From: an uncultured Christensenella sp.
Lineage (GTDB): Bacteria; Bacillota; Clostridia; Christensenellales; Pumilibacteraceae
Assembly: GCA_910585955.1 (NCBI GenBank)
Contig: CAJUGC010000012.1
Coordinates: forward strand, 1-28,922
DNA length: 28,922 bases
Direction: 5' to 3'
Shown: in pieces, positions 6,983-16,320 of the stretch
How positions within the stretch are numbered: position 1 is the first letter of the stretch
How the letters are laid out: each line of letters starts with the position of its first letter
Notes under the pieces: model-generated
The model's database searches: none
Seen by the model: only the letters and a program-made list of their open reading frames with translations
What the model was told of the DNA's origin: nothing
Made by a program: the position numbers and the translations under genes

Positions 6983-9361
6983 ATGAACGTCACGCTTAAA
7001 AGACGCAGTAGCAGAGAAATCGTTGCAACGGAGATAAGTACGCTTGCGGACAAACTGTCTTTGCACCCGAAAATCGTCGAGGTGCTGATTTCTCGCGGTA
7101 TAGACAGCGAAGACGAGATCAGAAAGTTTCTCGAACCCGACATAAATAATTTTTGCGATCCGTTTTCCATGAAGGGAATGAAAGCCGCGGTCAAGCGTCT
7201 GGAAGCGGCAATCGACGGAGACGAAACCGTAGTAGTTTACGGCGATTATGATGCGGATGGGATATGTGCCGCCGCAATACTTTCGCTTTATTTGCGTTCG
7301 CGTGGCTTAAACGTCTATACGCATATTCCGAATAGAATAGGCGACGGATACGGACTGAGCGTCTCTTCACTCGAAAAGATTATAGAATCTGTCTGTCCCG
7401 ATTTGATTCTCACTTGCGATTGCGGCATTTCGGGCTATGCGGAAGTGGAGTATGCGTTCGATCTCGGCGTAGATATGATAGTTACCGATCATCATGAAGT
7501 GTCCGACAAAATTCCCGAATGTATCGTGGTAAATCCGAAGCAAGGCGACTGCGATTACCCGTGCAAGTTTCTTTGCGGTGCGGGGGTTGCACTGAAGCTT
7601 GTCGAAGCTATGGGCGGGAGAGAGACGATGGGCGAATATCTCGACCTTGCTTGCGTGGCGACTATTGCCGATCTTGTGCCGCTTCTCGGGGAAAACAGAC
7701 TTATAGTTCAGCTGGGACTAAAGACTTTGTCGGAAGGTAAGAATGTAGGTCTTATGCGACTTTTGCGAAATCAAAGTCTCGGCAGAGGAATAACGAGTTC
7801 GGATATTGCTTTTAAAATAGCTCCGCGTATAAATGCCGCGGGACGTATAGGCGACGCCTATCGCGCTTTTGAAATGCTTATAAGCGACGATGTGGACGAA
7901 ATAGAAAAAATAATAGATGAAATTAACGAAGCCAACGGAAAGCGGAAACTTGCCTGTGATAAATTCTATGACGAGGCAGTCGAAGATTTAAAGTATGAAG
8001 ATCTTGTTAATTCCCGTTGTATCGTGTTGAGCCACCCGGAATGGGAGAAAGGCATAACGGGGATAGTTGCCGCGCGTCTTACGGGAGACTTTAAGCGCCC
8101 TTCTTTCATTATGGTTCCTTCCGGCGACGGTTATTTTAAAGGCACTTGCCGTAGTATAGAGGGGATAAACATTTACGAAGCGCTTTCTGCCGTTTCGGAT
8201 ATTCTCGTCGAATTCGGCGGACACAGTCAAGCCGCGGGATTTTCCATAGAAGAAAAAAACGTGCCGGAATTCAAACGAAGAATAAGCGAATATCTTTTGT
8301 CGTTTGATATAGATCTTTTTCTTCCGAATTGTGTGTACGATGTCGAAATGGCGCCGGAAGGCATAGATCTTTCGTTCATAAAGGAGCTTGACAAGCTTGA
8401 GCCTACGGGTAACAGTTTTACACGTCCGCTTTTCAAGATAACGGCTTCCGATCTTTCTGTCGCGTTGTGCAAAAGCAACATAAATCATACGACGATCACT
8501 ACAAAAAGCGGATTGCAAATTTTCGCATTTAATTTCTATAACCGTCTTCATTACGCTATGGGCGAAGGCAATAAGGAGATGATAGTCGAGTTGCAGGTAA
8601 ACTCGTTCGGCGGAAGAGAATATCCTCGAGGTATTCTGCGCGAGATCGCTCCCGACAACTTGTATATAAACAATGAGACCGCAAGAGCCGTTTATGTAAA
8701 TTATTCCGAGTTTTGTATGGAAGAAGATGGCGCGGTTTACTCTGAATACGCTAAAGCCGATTTGGCTTCGCTTGTCGGAAGTTCTCCATTCGGTACGCTT
8801 GTAGTCGCCTTCGACCGTCTCAATTACGACGAGTTTGTTTCTCAATGCGGCTCTTGCGGTGTCGTGATTTTCGATTATATGTTTCCTTCGGTGAAAAATA
8901 ATTATTCCCGTCTTATCGTCGCGCCCGATTTTAAATCGGATATTATGCTTTCGTCTTACGACAGAATAATATTCATGGATAAGCCCATTACCGACGGACT
9001 GATCGCCTTTCTCAACAAAAATACGAAAGCGGAAATTTTTGTCCCGAAAGAAGATGGCAGAGCGCGTTTTATCGGCGGTCTCGACGTTTCTCGACTTACT
9101 CTCGGTAAGTATTACGATTACATTCGAAAGAATTCCGACATTTACGCGTCAAATATGTTTTCATATATGAAGAGCATGAAAAACAGAATATCGGAAATCG
9201 ATTTGTCCGAACTTACGCTTGCTATAAGGACATTTTCCGAACTCGGACTAATACGAGAGGAAAGCGGAAAATATCGCCTTTCGATAGTCAAAGGAGAAAA
9301 GCGCGAGCTTTCGCAGTCGAAAATTTTGCAACAAGTCGAGCGGATTGGTAGTTTGGTATGA
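6983..9361 (+). CDS. recJ: Single-strand-specific 5'-3' exonuclease RecJ
   Basis: RecJ degrades single-stranded DNA from the 5' end during recombination and repair. The 792-residue protein has the DHH phosphoesterase motifs in order: GDYDADG (87-93), TCDCG (144-148), TDHH (168-171), and the DHHA1 motif GGHSQAAG near residue 411. These metal-binding Asp and His residues are all present, so it should be active. The remaining 330 or so residues include an OB-like region and a less conserved C-terminal extension of the kind found in Firmicute RecJ. The ATG has GAGG about eight bases upstream. It ends with a 4-bp ATGA overlap with relA, and it starts the recJ-rsh-MBL-hemZ run. No clear promoter was found between the secF terminator and the start. 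Confidence 0.95.
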   Translation: MNVTLKRRSSREIVATEISTLADKLSLHPKIVEVLISRGIDSEDEIRKFLEPDINNFCDPFSMKGMKAAVKRLEAAIDGDETVVVYGDYDADGICAAAILSLYLRSRGLNVYTHIPNRIGDGYGLSVSSLEKIIESVCPDLILTCDCGISGYAEVEYAFDLGVDMIVTDHHEVSDKIPECIVVNPKQGDCDYPCKFLCGAGVALKLVEAMGGRETMGEYLDLACVATIADLVPLLGENRLIVQLGLKTLSEGKNVGLMRLLRNQSLGRGITSSDIAFKIAPRINAAGRIGDAYRAFEMLISDDVDEIEKIIDEINEANGKRKLACDKFYDEAVEDLKYEDLVNSRCIVLSHPEWEKGITGIVAARLTGDFKRPSFIMVPSGDGYFKGTCRSIEGINIYEALSAVSDILVEFGGHSQAAGFSIEEKNVPEFKRRISEYLLSFDIDLFLPNCVYDVEMAPEGIDLSFIKELDKLEPTGNSFTRPLFKITASDLSVALCKSNINHTTITTKSGLQIFAFNFYNRLHYAMGEGNKEMIVELQVNSFGGREYPRGILREIAPDNLYINNETARAVYVNYSEFCMEEDGAVYSEYAKADLASLVGSSPFGTLVVAFDRLNYDEFVSQCGSCGVVIFDYMFPSVKNNYSRLIVAPDFKSDIMLSSYDRIIFMDKPITDGLIAFLNKNTKAEIFVPKEDGRARFIGGLDVSRLTLGKYYDYIRKNSDIYASNMFSYMKSMKNRISEIDLSELTLAIRTFSELGLIREESGKYRLSIVKGEKRELSQSKILQQVERIGSLV

Positions 9362-11496
9362 ACAATCTTAGGGAAAAGTATAAAAATATATTTTCCGCGG
9401 AGCAGACCGAGCTTCTTGATAGAGTCTACGAGTATGCGGAGCGTATGCACGCCGGGCAAAAGCGCGACAGCGGCGAACCGTATATAGTGCATCCTACTTC
9501 CGTGGCGGATATTTTGCTTGATTTGGGACTCGATTGTTCTACCGTCGCCGCGGCGCTTCTGCACGACTGTATCGAAGATACTGCTGCTACCGAGGGCGAA
9601 GTGCGCGAATTGTTCGGGGAAAAGATAGCGGAGCTTGTGCTCGGCGTAACTAAGCTCGATAAAATAACATTTAAGTCCAAAGAAGAAGAACAGGCGGAAA
9701 ATTTTCGCAGAATGTTTTTTGCTATGGCAAAGGACATACGCGTTATTCTCATAAAGCTCGCAGACAGACTGCACAATATGCGTACAATTGAAAGTATATC
9801 TCACGAGCGGCAACAGGCAATCGCTAAAGAAACGCTCGAAATCTATGCGCCGCTTGCTTCACGTCTCGGTCTTAGCTACTTCAAGTGCGAACTCGAGGAT
9901 CTGTGTCTCAAGGTGTTGCATCCGGAAGTATACGATACGCTTGTAAGCGAAGTTTCTTTGAAGCGTGCCGAACGCACCGAGCTTGTAGCTCATCTTTGCA
10001 CCGAGCTTTCGCAAATGCTCGAGGATCTTCACATCAAAGGCGAGGTCAGCGGCAGACCAAAGCATTTTTACAGCATATTCAGAAAGATGATGAAGGACAA
10101 CAAGACATTCGATCAGATCTTCGATCTTACGGCTGTCCGCGTGATTGTCGAGTCCGTTCGGGACTGTTACGAGGTCCTCGGAATGATACACACTAAGTGG
10201 AAGCCGCTTCCGGGGCGCTTTAAGGACTATATCGCAGTTCCGAAACCGAACAACTATCGTTCGCTTCATACGACGGTCATTACCTCTCTCGGTATGCCTT
10301 TTGAGATTCAGATACGCACTTACGAAATGCATCGAATTGCCGAGTACGGTATAGCAGCTCATTGGAAGTATAAGGAAAACCGCTCGTCGAACAGCGATCT
10401 TGACGATAAGCTTCAGTGGCTGCGTGGAGTAATGGACGTTCAGAGCGAGGCGGCGACTCCGCAAGAGTTTTATGAGTCGTTGAAGCTCGATTTGTACAGC
10501 GAACAGGTATTCATTTTTACACCCAAGGGAGACGTTCTTGCGCTTCCCGAGGGAGCTACGCCCGTGGATTTTGCCTACTGCGTGCACAGCGCCGTCGGTA
10601 ATAAATGCGTAGGGGCTAAGATAAATGGCAAAATTGTGCCGCTTGAAACCAAATTGCAAATGGGCGACTATGTGGAGATAATAACATCCAATACGTCCAA
10701 AGGTCCCAGCAGAGATTGGTTGCGCTTTGTCAAAACCGCACAGGCAAAGACGAAGATAAAGGCGTTCTTTAAAAAAGAACTTAAAGAAGACAATATAAAG
10801 CGCGGTAAAGAAATGCTTGAACGCGAGGCGAAAAACCGCGGTTACTCGCTGTCTGCCCTCATGGTTCCGAAGTGGCTCGACATAATCATGCAGAGATATT
10901 CTATTTCTTCGTTGGACGATCTGTATGCGTCTGTAGGCTACGGCGGCTTTACCGTCAATCAGATACTTTTAAAGCTCATCGACTTTTATAAAAAGGAAGA
11001 GGAGTCCGTAAAGGACTTCACTAAGGTGAGCACGCAGACGCATAAAGCGGACGGACAGGGCATAGTCGTGAACGGTCACAGCGATCTGCTCGTCAGACTT
11101 GCAAGGTGTTGTAATCCGGTTCCGGGAGATGACATCGTCGGTTTTATTTCGAGAGGCAGAGGCGTCGCTATCCATAGAAAGAGCTGTCCAAACCTAAAAA
11201 ATACCGAGCAGTTTCGTCTCATAGAAGCGCATTGGAAAAACGCGTCTGCGTCTGCGTTCGTTGTAACGCTTCAAATTCACGCGACTAATACAAGCGGGCT
11301 GCTTGCAAAACTTACGTCTATGATGTCCGAGATGAAATTGTCAATAGACAGTTTGAATGCGCGTATCGATAAAAGTCATAAAGCGGTTATCGACATGGGG
11401 GTAAAAGTATATCGAATAAGCGACATAGATACGATAATACGAAAAGTACAAACCATGCCGGAAGTAGAAAGCGTTTTCAGGAGTACGGGAGCATGA
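9358..11496 (+). CDS. relA: Bifunctional (p)ppGpp synthetase/hydrolase (RelA/SpoT homologue)
   Basis: The long Rsh enzyme that makes and degrades the stringent-response alarmone. Across its 712 residues are an HD hydrolase domain with His45 and HDCIEDT (His69, Asp70, Glu73, Asp74), a synthetase domain with GRPKHFYSI (from 232), RFKDYI (287-292) and NNYRSLHT, a TGS domain around 380-440 (VFIFTPKGD, GATPVDFAY), a zinc-finger-like CCNPVPGD region and a C-terminal ACT domain (about 635-712). The intact HDxxED motif indicates working hydrolase, and the synthetase RFKD motif is the type found in bifunctional enzymes. Start ATG overlaps the recJ stop as ATGA with no strong ribosome site, so translation is probably coupled. 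It also overlaps the next gene by 4 bp. Confidence 0.96.
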   Translation: MNNLREKYKNIFSAEQTELLDRVYEYAERMHAGQKRDSGEPYIVHPTSVADILLDLGLDCSTVAAALLHDCIEDTAATEGEVRELFGEKIAELVLGVTKLDKITFKSKEEEQAENFRRMFFAMAKDIRVILIKLADRLHNMRTIESISHERQQAIAKETLEIYAPLASRLGLSYFKCELEDLCLKVLHPEVYDTLVSEVSLKRAERTELVAHLCTELSQMLEDLHIKGEVSGRPKHFYSIFRKMMKDNKTFDQIFDLTAVRVIVESVRDCYEVLGMIHTKWKPLPGRFKDYIAVPKPNNYRSLHTTVITSLGMPFEIQIRTYEMHRIAEYGIAAHWKYKENRSSNSDLDDKLQWLRGVMDVQSEAATPQEFYESLKLDLYSEQVFIFTPKGDVLALPEGATPVDFAYCVHSAVGNKCVGAKINGKIVPLETKLQMGDYVEIITSNTSKGPSRDWLRFVKTAQAKTKIKAFFKKELKEDNIKRGKEMLEREAKNRGYSLSALMVPKWLDIIMQRYSISSLDDLYASVGYGGFTVNQILLKLIDFYKKEEESVKDFTKVSTQTHKADGQGIVVNGHSDLLVRLARCCNPVPGDDIVGFISRGRGVAIHRKSCPNLKNTEQFRLIEAHWKNASASAFVVTLQIHATNTSGLLAKLTSMMSEMKLSIDSLNARIDKSHKAVIDMGVKVYRISDIDTIIRKVQTMPEVESVFRSTGA

Positions 11497-12104
11497 AAGA
11501 CATATACAGGATTACGGGCGGAGCGTACTCGGCAAACACATATATTTTGACTGACGGCGGCGAAGATTGCTTTGTCGTAGATTGTTGCGATTACGCATTG
11601 ATAAGTGACTTTTTGAAGACGCACGGATTGAAGTGTAAAGCTGTTTTGCTTACGCACGCGCACTTCGATCATTGCGGAGAAGCTGAGCTTCTGCAGCGCG
11701 ACGGAGCCGAAATATACATTCACGAAGCGGATGTTCCGCTCGTTAAAGGCGAAGGCAATCTCGGGGCGGCGATGGGTCAGCCGTTCATTCCGTTCGAGCC
11801 GGATATAATCGTAAAGGACGGAGACCGCTTTGAAATTTGCGGTCACAAAATAGCGATTGTGCATACTCCCGGACATACTCCCGGAGGAGTGTGCTATATA
11901 GTCGACGCCGAAATTTTATTCAGCGGAGATACTCTTTTCAAGTTATGCATCGGGCGTACCGATTTTCCGTGCGGCAACGGAGCCGAACTTCGCCGAAGCA
12001 TAAAAGAGAAACTTTTTACGCTCGGCAAGGACTATAAAGTCTATCCGGGACACGATATGCCTACGTCGATTTTTTTCGACAAGGAAAACAATCCCTATGT
12101 ATGA
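11493..12104 (+). CDS. Metallo-beta-lactamase-fold hydrolase, glyoxalase II-like
   Basis: A 203-residue cytoplasmic metal hydrolase. It carries THAHFDH (54-60: the HxHxDH zinc motif), HTPGHTPGG near 127-135 with the third metal His, FSGDTLF with the bridging Asp, and a terminal YPGHD. This is the small YcbL/glyoxalase II-like branch; the natural substrate is not known. The same gene sits between relA and hemZ in many Clostridia, where D-Tyr-tRNA deacylase is often also present; that gene is absent here. AGGAG lies about nine bases before the ATG. Overlaps are 4 bp with relA upstream and 8 bp with hemZ downstream. Confidence 0.9.
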   Translation: MKDIYRITGGAYSANTYILTDGGEDCFVVDCCDYALISDFLKTHGLKCKAVLLTHAHFDHCGEAELLQRDGAEIYIHEADVPLVKGEGNLGAAMGQPFIPFEPDIIVKDGDRFEICGHKIAIVHTPGHTPGGVCYIVDAEILFSGDTLFKLCIGRTDFPCGNGAELRRSIKEKLFTLGKDYKVYPGHDMPTSIFFDKENNPYV

Positions 12105-13491
12105 ACTTCGAGCGGACAATCCTAAAATCGCCGCCGAACTTGACGATGTAATAAAGTTGTTTTTTTCAGACGGCGACGGCGCGCCCGAAACTATAATCCA
12201 AACTTGCACCTGCGGGACGATCATGCGCGTGAACATTTCACTCGATGCGCGAAACTATGTTTTTGAAAAAATTGCGGAAAATAGAGAAGGAGAGGCGTGC
12301 AACAGAGAATACAAGCGCTTCAATAAGCGTTGTCTTTATGACGCTTTGTCAGATTATACCGGCGTAAAATTGCCCTGGGGCAGTCTTACGGGAGTTCGCC
12401 CGACCAAACTTGCGTACGAGCTTGTAAAGGAAGGCGGGCACATTTCTGAAGCCGTTCGTAAACTTCAAGAAGTTTATCGCGTGGAAAAAAACAAAGCCGA
12501 ACTTATAGGTGAAATTTTAAGAGCGCAACGCGGTATATATACGGAGAGCGAGGAGTTGTACAATTTGTACGTTCATATACCTTTTTGCGTTTCTCGGTGT
12601 AAATATTGTTCGTTCGTGACCGAAGTTCCGAAAGGCAAAAATTCTATGGTCGAACCTTATGTCGAAGCTCTTTTGGAAGAAATAAAGCAAACAAAAGCAG
12701 CGCTGAAAAGCAGCGGTAAAAAAGTGCTTTCGGTTTATATCGGCGGCGGTACGCCTACAGCTCTCGATGCGGCGCAACTTCGACGCGTGCTCGAGGCTGC
12801 AAATTGCGGCGATGCAGAGTATACTTGCGAAGCAGGCAGACCCGACACCGTTGATGACGAAAAGTTGCGGTCAATGGCGGATTGCGGAGTGACGAGAGTT
12901 TGCGTCAACCCTCAAACACTTTGCGATGAAACGCTTAAAAGGGTAGGGCGCAGTCACGACAGCGCCGCATTTTACGAAGCTTTCCGTGCCGCTCGAAAAT
13001 ATCCGTTTATCATAAACACGGATCTTATTGCCGGACTCGAGGGCGAAACGGCGGGAATTTTCGAGAATACGATCGACAAAATAGCCGGTCTCGCTCCCGA
13101 AAATATAACGGTACATACGCTATCGAGAAAAAACGGTGCGGAACTTCGTTTCCGAAAATACGATAACGGAACGGAAGTCGAATCGATGGTGAGCATGGCG
13201 CGGGAAAAGCTGGAAGCTCTCGGATATATTCCTTATTATGTATACAGGCAAAAGCGAATGCTCGGCAACCTCGAGAACACGGGGTATTGCAAGCCGGGCA
13301 CTCAATGCGTGAACAATATAACAACAATGGAGGAATGTGTCGGGGTGGCGGCTTGCGGTGCAGGAGCGATAGGGAAGCGAATATTTGCGAGTGAAAATCG
13401 TATAGAACGGTTTGCCAACGTGCGCGACGTAAGGCTTTATCTCGAGCAATTCGACGACAGGCTCGATAAAAAACTGAAATTCTTGTTATAA
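12097..13491 (+). CDS. hemZ: Coproporphyrinogen III dehydrogenase-like radical SAM protein HemZ
   Basis: A 464-residue radical SAM protein of the HemN/HemW superfamily, HemZ branch. An extra N-terminal domain of about 150 residues, with the HemZ-typical PWGSLTGVRPTKLAYEL, precedes the radical SAM motif CVSRCKYC (Cys164, Cys168, Cys171) within HIPFCVSRCKYCSF. GGGTPTAL follows as the SAM-binding motif. The fourth cysteine of classical HemN (CxxxCxxCxC) is absent, as is usual for this branch. In B. subtilis HemZ is linked to anaerobic haem synthesis; whether this organism makes haem cannot be told from the window, and a methyl-transfer or chaperone role is possible. The ATG lies inside the end of the hydrolase gene. 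Its stop overlaps a -10-like element used by rpsO. Confidence 0.9.
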   Translation: MYELRADNPKIAAELDDVIKLFFSDGDGAPETIIQTCTCGTIMRVNISLDARNYVFEKIAENREGEACNREYKRFNKRCLYDALSDYTGVKLPWGSLTGVRPTKLAYELVKEGGHISEAVRKLQEVYRVEKNKAELIGEILRAQRGIYTESEELYNLYVHIPFCVSRCKYCSFVTEVPKGKNSMVEPYVEALLEEIKQTKAALKSSGKKVLSVYIGGGTPTALDAAQLRRVLEAANCGDAEYTCEAGRPDTVDDEKLRSMADCGVTRVCVNPQTLCDETLKRVGRSHDSAAFYEAFRAARKYPFIINTDLIAGLEGETAGIFENTIDKIAGLAPENITVHTLSRKNGAELRFRKYDNGTEVESMVSMAREKLEALGYIPYYVYRQKRMLGNLENTGYCKPGTQCVNNITTMEECVGVAACGAGAIGKRIFASENRIERFANVRDVRLYLEQFDDRLDKKLKFLL

Positions 13492-13495
13492 TCGG

Positions 13496-13524
13496 TTTAC
13501 AAATAAAAAACATTGTGTTATACT
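13496..13524 (+). promoter_or_regulatory. Sigma-A promoter for rpsO
   Basis: TTTACA (13496-13501), 17 bp, TATACT (13519-13524) with extended TG at 13516-13517. A second extended -10 (TG at 13484-13485, TATAAT at 13487-13492) overlaps the hemZ stop but has no clear -35, so a tandem promoter is possible. Predicted start near 13531. Confidence 0.82.
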
Positions 13525-13530
13525 TACAAT

Positions 13531-13607
13531 GTACCTCAATGCTCGAGGTTGCGCGAGACTCCAACGCGCGTACTTAAGGTTGAGGCGAATTTATATTTCA
13601 CGGAGGT
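13531..13607 (+). promoter_or_regulatory. Candidate S15 autoregulatory mRNA leader
   Basis: The rpsO leader can fold with an outer stem CCTCAA (13534-13539) / TTGAGG (13580-13585) enclosing GCGCG (13551-13555) / CGCGC (13565-13569). A competing small stem ACCTC (13533-13537) / GAGGT (13545-13549) uses the same 5' strand. S15 is known to repress its own mRNA through leader structures in several bacteria, and alternative pairing is typical. The leader ends in the Shine-Dalgarno CGGAGGT (13601-13607). Folding was done by eye. Confidence 0.45.
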
Positions 13608-13614
13608 ATTAGAC

Positions 13615-13878
13615 ATGGAAAAGGACGTTAAGGCTGAAATCATAGCCAAATACGCGACTCACGAGGGAGATACGGGTAGCCCCGAAGTGCAGATAGCGCT
13701 TCTCACATACCGTATCAATCACTTGACAGAACATTTAAAAGTTCATGCCAAGGACAACCATTCGAGACGCGGTCTGTTCCAGATGGTTGGCTCGAGAAGA
13801 AGTCTTTTGAACTATCTCAAGAGCGTAGACATCGAAAGATACAGAACCATAGTTTCCAAATTGGAAATCAGAAAGTAA
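13615..13878 (+). CDS. rpsO: Small ribosomal subunit protein S15
   Basis: S15 (uS15) binds the central domain of 16S rRNA early in 30S assembly. The 87-residue product is the normal length and holds the signature GDTGSPEVQIALLT, then HLKVHAKDNHSRRGL and GSRRSLLNYL. The ATG at 13615 is fixed by CGGAGGT eight bases upstream; an upstream in-frame start at 13513 would add 34 unrelated residues and overlap the promoter. It is followed by its own terminator and then by pnp, the classical rpsO-pnp order. Confidence 0.98.
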   Translation: MEKDVKAEIIAKYATHEGDTGSPEVQIALLTYRINHLTEHLKVHAKDNHSRRGLFQMVGSRRSLLNYLKSVDIERYRTIVSKLEIRK

Positions 13879-13888
13879 TATTCGGAAA

Positions 13889-13923
13889 AAGTAAGGGCGA
13901 GTTTTTCTCCCCCTTGCTTTTTT
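13889..13923 (+). terminator. Terminator after rpsO
   Basis: AAGTAAGGG (13889-13897) plus GAG (13899-13901) pairs with CTC (13907-13909) plus CCCTTGCTT (13911-13919), with one C-C mismatch, a T5 loop and a trailing T run to 13923. It separates rpsO from pnp, so pnp should have its own start or rely on read-through. Confidence 0.82.
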
Positions 13924-14152
13924 ATTCGAGGAGCATTTATTCGATTGCAAGGGTAAATGCAGCTGAAAAAAATAAGACGATGTTTTGGCGCGAGCACAGA
14001 ATATGCGCTTTTGCGCGTACTTGGATCTTGCCTTAAAACGTCTGATTTATAGAAATGCAAATTTGCTACAGGAATTGTTCTACGTCTACGCTCGGTGTGT
14101 GCGTCGACCGACAAAGCTTGACTATTCGGAAAGATAATTAGGAGATAGATAA

Positions 14153-16237
14153 ATGGATAACAGAGTTTTCGAGACTGAAATCGGCGGCAGAAAAGTTACC
14201 GTCGAAACGGGCAAATACGCTCAACAGGCAAACGGTTCGTGTATCATAAGATGCGGCGACACCGTAGTAATGACAAACGTAACTATGGCAAAACAGCCGC
14301 GTCCCGGCATGGACTTTTTTCCGCTCGGCGTAGACTTCGAAGAAAAGATGTACTCGGTGGGAAAGATTCCCGGCGGCTTCAAAAAGCGTGAGGGCAGAGC
14401 AAGCGACAAAGCGATACTTACGTCCCGTCTTATCGATCGTCCCATTCGTCCGCTTTTCCCGAAAGGACTCTTCAACGACGTTTCCGTTGTTGCGACCGCT
14501 CTTTCGGTGGACACGAACATACCTCCCGAAGTATTCGGTATGCTCGGTTCGTCCATAGCGCTTTCAATTTCGGACATACCTTTCTTCGGACCTACGGGTT
14601 CGGTGGTGGTCGGCTATGTCGACGGAGAGTATGTCATAAATCCCGATAACGAGCAGAGAGCAAAAAGTCTAATGCACGTTACCGTTTCGGGCACTAAAGA
14701 CGCTATCATGATGGTCGAAGCCGGCGCGCAGGAGGTTTCCGAAGACGTTATGCTCGGCGGTATAATGTTCGCTCACGAGGCTATCAAAAAGCAGGTCGAG
14801 TTTATAAACGGCATAGTGAAAGAAGTCGGAAAGCAAAAACTCGAAATGGAGCTTTACAAAGTTCCCGAAGATATAGATAAAGACGTTAGGAAATTTGCGG
14901 ATAAGCTTCTCGACAAAGCTCTCGAAGAGATCGACAGAGATATCCGTCAGAAAAAGCAGGATGAAGTAGACGAGGAGACAATAGAGCACTTTGCGGAGAA
15001 GTATCCGGAGTGCGAGCGCCAGATAAAAGACACTCTCTATGTCATGACCAAAGAAAAGGTGCGCGCGAAGATTTTGGACAAGGGCTTCCGTCCCGACGGC
15101 AGAAAACTCACGGACATCCGCGACATATGGTGCGAAGTAGGCGTTCTTCCCAGAGTTCACGGCAGCGCGGTGTTCACGCGCGGTCAGTCGCAGGCGCTTT
15201 CAAGTTGCACTCTCGGTACGATTTCCGACGCGCAAAAGCTTGAAAATCTCGACGACGAGACTTATAAGCGCTATATGCACCAATACAACTTCCCGCCTTA
15301 CAGTACGGGCGAGGCAAGACCTCTCCGTGCTCCGGGCAGAAGAGAGATAGGTCACGGCGCGCTTGCGGAGCGCGCTCTCGAGCCGGTTATACCGAGCGAA
15401 GAGGATTTCCCTTACGCTATAAGAACGGTAAGCGAGATATTGAGTTCCAACGGTTCGACCTCTCAGGCGAGCGTTTGCGGTTCTTGTCTTGCTCTTATGG
15501 ATGCGGGCGTGCCCATTAAAGCGCCGGTTGCCGGTATAGCAATGGGACTTATAAAGGACGAGCCTACCGGTCGTATCGCCATTCTTTCCGATATACAGGG
15601 TCTCGAAGATTTCCTCGGCGATATGGACTTCAAAGTTGCCGGTACGGAAAAGGGCATAACCGCCATTCAGATGGACATCAAAATCAAGGGTATAGACGAG
15701 GGTATACTTCGTACGGCTCTTGCTCAGGCTCGCGACGGCAGAATGCATATCCTCGGCAAAATGCTCGACGTGCTCGGCGCACCCCGTCCCGAGCTTTCCA
15801 AGTGGGCTCCGAAGATCATTTCCTTCAACATCGACCCCGACAAGATCGGCGACGTCATAGGAAAGAGCGGAAAGACCATAAATAAGATTATAGAGATTAC
15901 TGGCGTCAAGATAGACATAAACGACGACGGTGTAGTATTCATCGCAACCAACGACACCGAAATGGCGGATAAAGCAAAGAAGATTGTGCTTACCATTGCC
16001 GAGAACGTCAAAGTGGGCGAAGTTTACGAGGGCGAAGTCGTAAAGGTCATCGAAAGCGGCGCATTTGTAGAACTTGTGCCCGGAAAAGACGGAAGAATCC
16101 ATATTTCGAAGCTTTCCAAACAGCGTGTCGAAAAAGTAACCGATGTCGTAGACGTCGGCGATAAGGTCGCAGTGGAAGTTATCAAGATACTCGATAACGG
16201 CAAGATCGATCTCAAACTTAAAAAGAAACTGTCATAA
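14153..16237 (+). CDS. pnp: Polynucleotide phosphorylase (PNPase)
   Basis: PNPase degrades RNA 3' to 5' using phosphate and is part of the mRNA decay machinery together with RNase Y, encoded at the other end of the window. The 694 residues contain two RNase PH cores (about 1-220 and 300-545), with FPLGVDFEEKMYSVGKIPGG in the first and GSTSQASVCG and SDIQGLEDFLGDMDFK in the second. A KH domain (about 553-615, IGDVIGKSGKTINKI) and an S1 domain (about 620-692, GEVYEGEVVKVIESGAFVEL) follow. Length and domain order are standard. AGGAG lies about nine bases before the ATG. The upstream 230 bases are structured and may be regulatory. Confidence 0.97.
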   Translation: MDNRVFETEIGGRKVTVETGKYAQQANGSCIIRCGDTVVMTNVTMAKQPRPGMDFFPLGVDFEEKMYSVGKIPGGFKKREGRASDKAILTSRLIDRPIRPLFPKGLFNDVSVVATALSVDTNIPPEVFGMLGSSIALSISDIPFFGPTGSVVVGYVDGEYVINPDNEQRAKSLMHVTVSGTKDAIMMVEAGAQEVSEDVMLGGIMFAHEAIKKQVEFINGIVKEVGKQKLEMELYKVPEDIDKDVRKFADKLLDKALEEIDRDIRQKKQDEVDEETIEHFAEKYPECERQIKDTLYVMTKEKVRAKILDKGFRPDGRKLTDIRDIWCEVGVLPRVHGSAVFTRGQSQALSSCTLGTISDAQKLENLDDETYKRYMHQYNFPPYSTGEARPLRAPGRREIGHGALAERALEPVIPSEEDFPYAIRTVSEILSSNGSTSQASVCGSCLALMDAGVPIKAPVAGIAMGLIKDEPTGRIAILSDIQGLEDFLGDMDFKVAGTEKGITAIQMDIKIKGIDEGILRTALAQARDGRMHILGKMLDVLGAPRPELSKWAPKIISFNIDPDKIGDVIGKSGKTINKIIEITGVKIDINDDGVVFIATNDTEMADKAKKIVLTIAENVKVGEVYEGEVVKVIESGAFVELVPGKDGRIHISKLSKQRVEKVTDVVDVGDKVAVEVIKILDNGKIDLKLKKKLS

Positions 16238-16286
16238 ACAACAAAACAGTTCGTTCCAAAGCATAAGGCGGCAACTCTTGCGAATA

Positions 16287-16295
16287 TGATATAAT
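16287..16295 (+). promoter_or_regulatory. Extended -10 promoter for ylxY
   Basis: TGATATAAT (16287-16295) is a perfect extended -10 element. No -35 match is present at 16-18 bp, which is normal for extended -10 promoters. GAGAGG (16308-16313) follows seven bases before the TTG start at 16321. No obvious terminator separates pnp from this promoter. Confidence 0.65.
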
Positions 16296-16320
16296 ATCGT
16301 CATATCCGAGAGGTGCCGTT

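Noticed and set aside
13513..13614. A 34-residue N-terminal extension of S15
   Set aside because: It would overlap the promoter -10 region and the structured leader, matches no S15, and the real ATG has a strong ribosome site.
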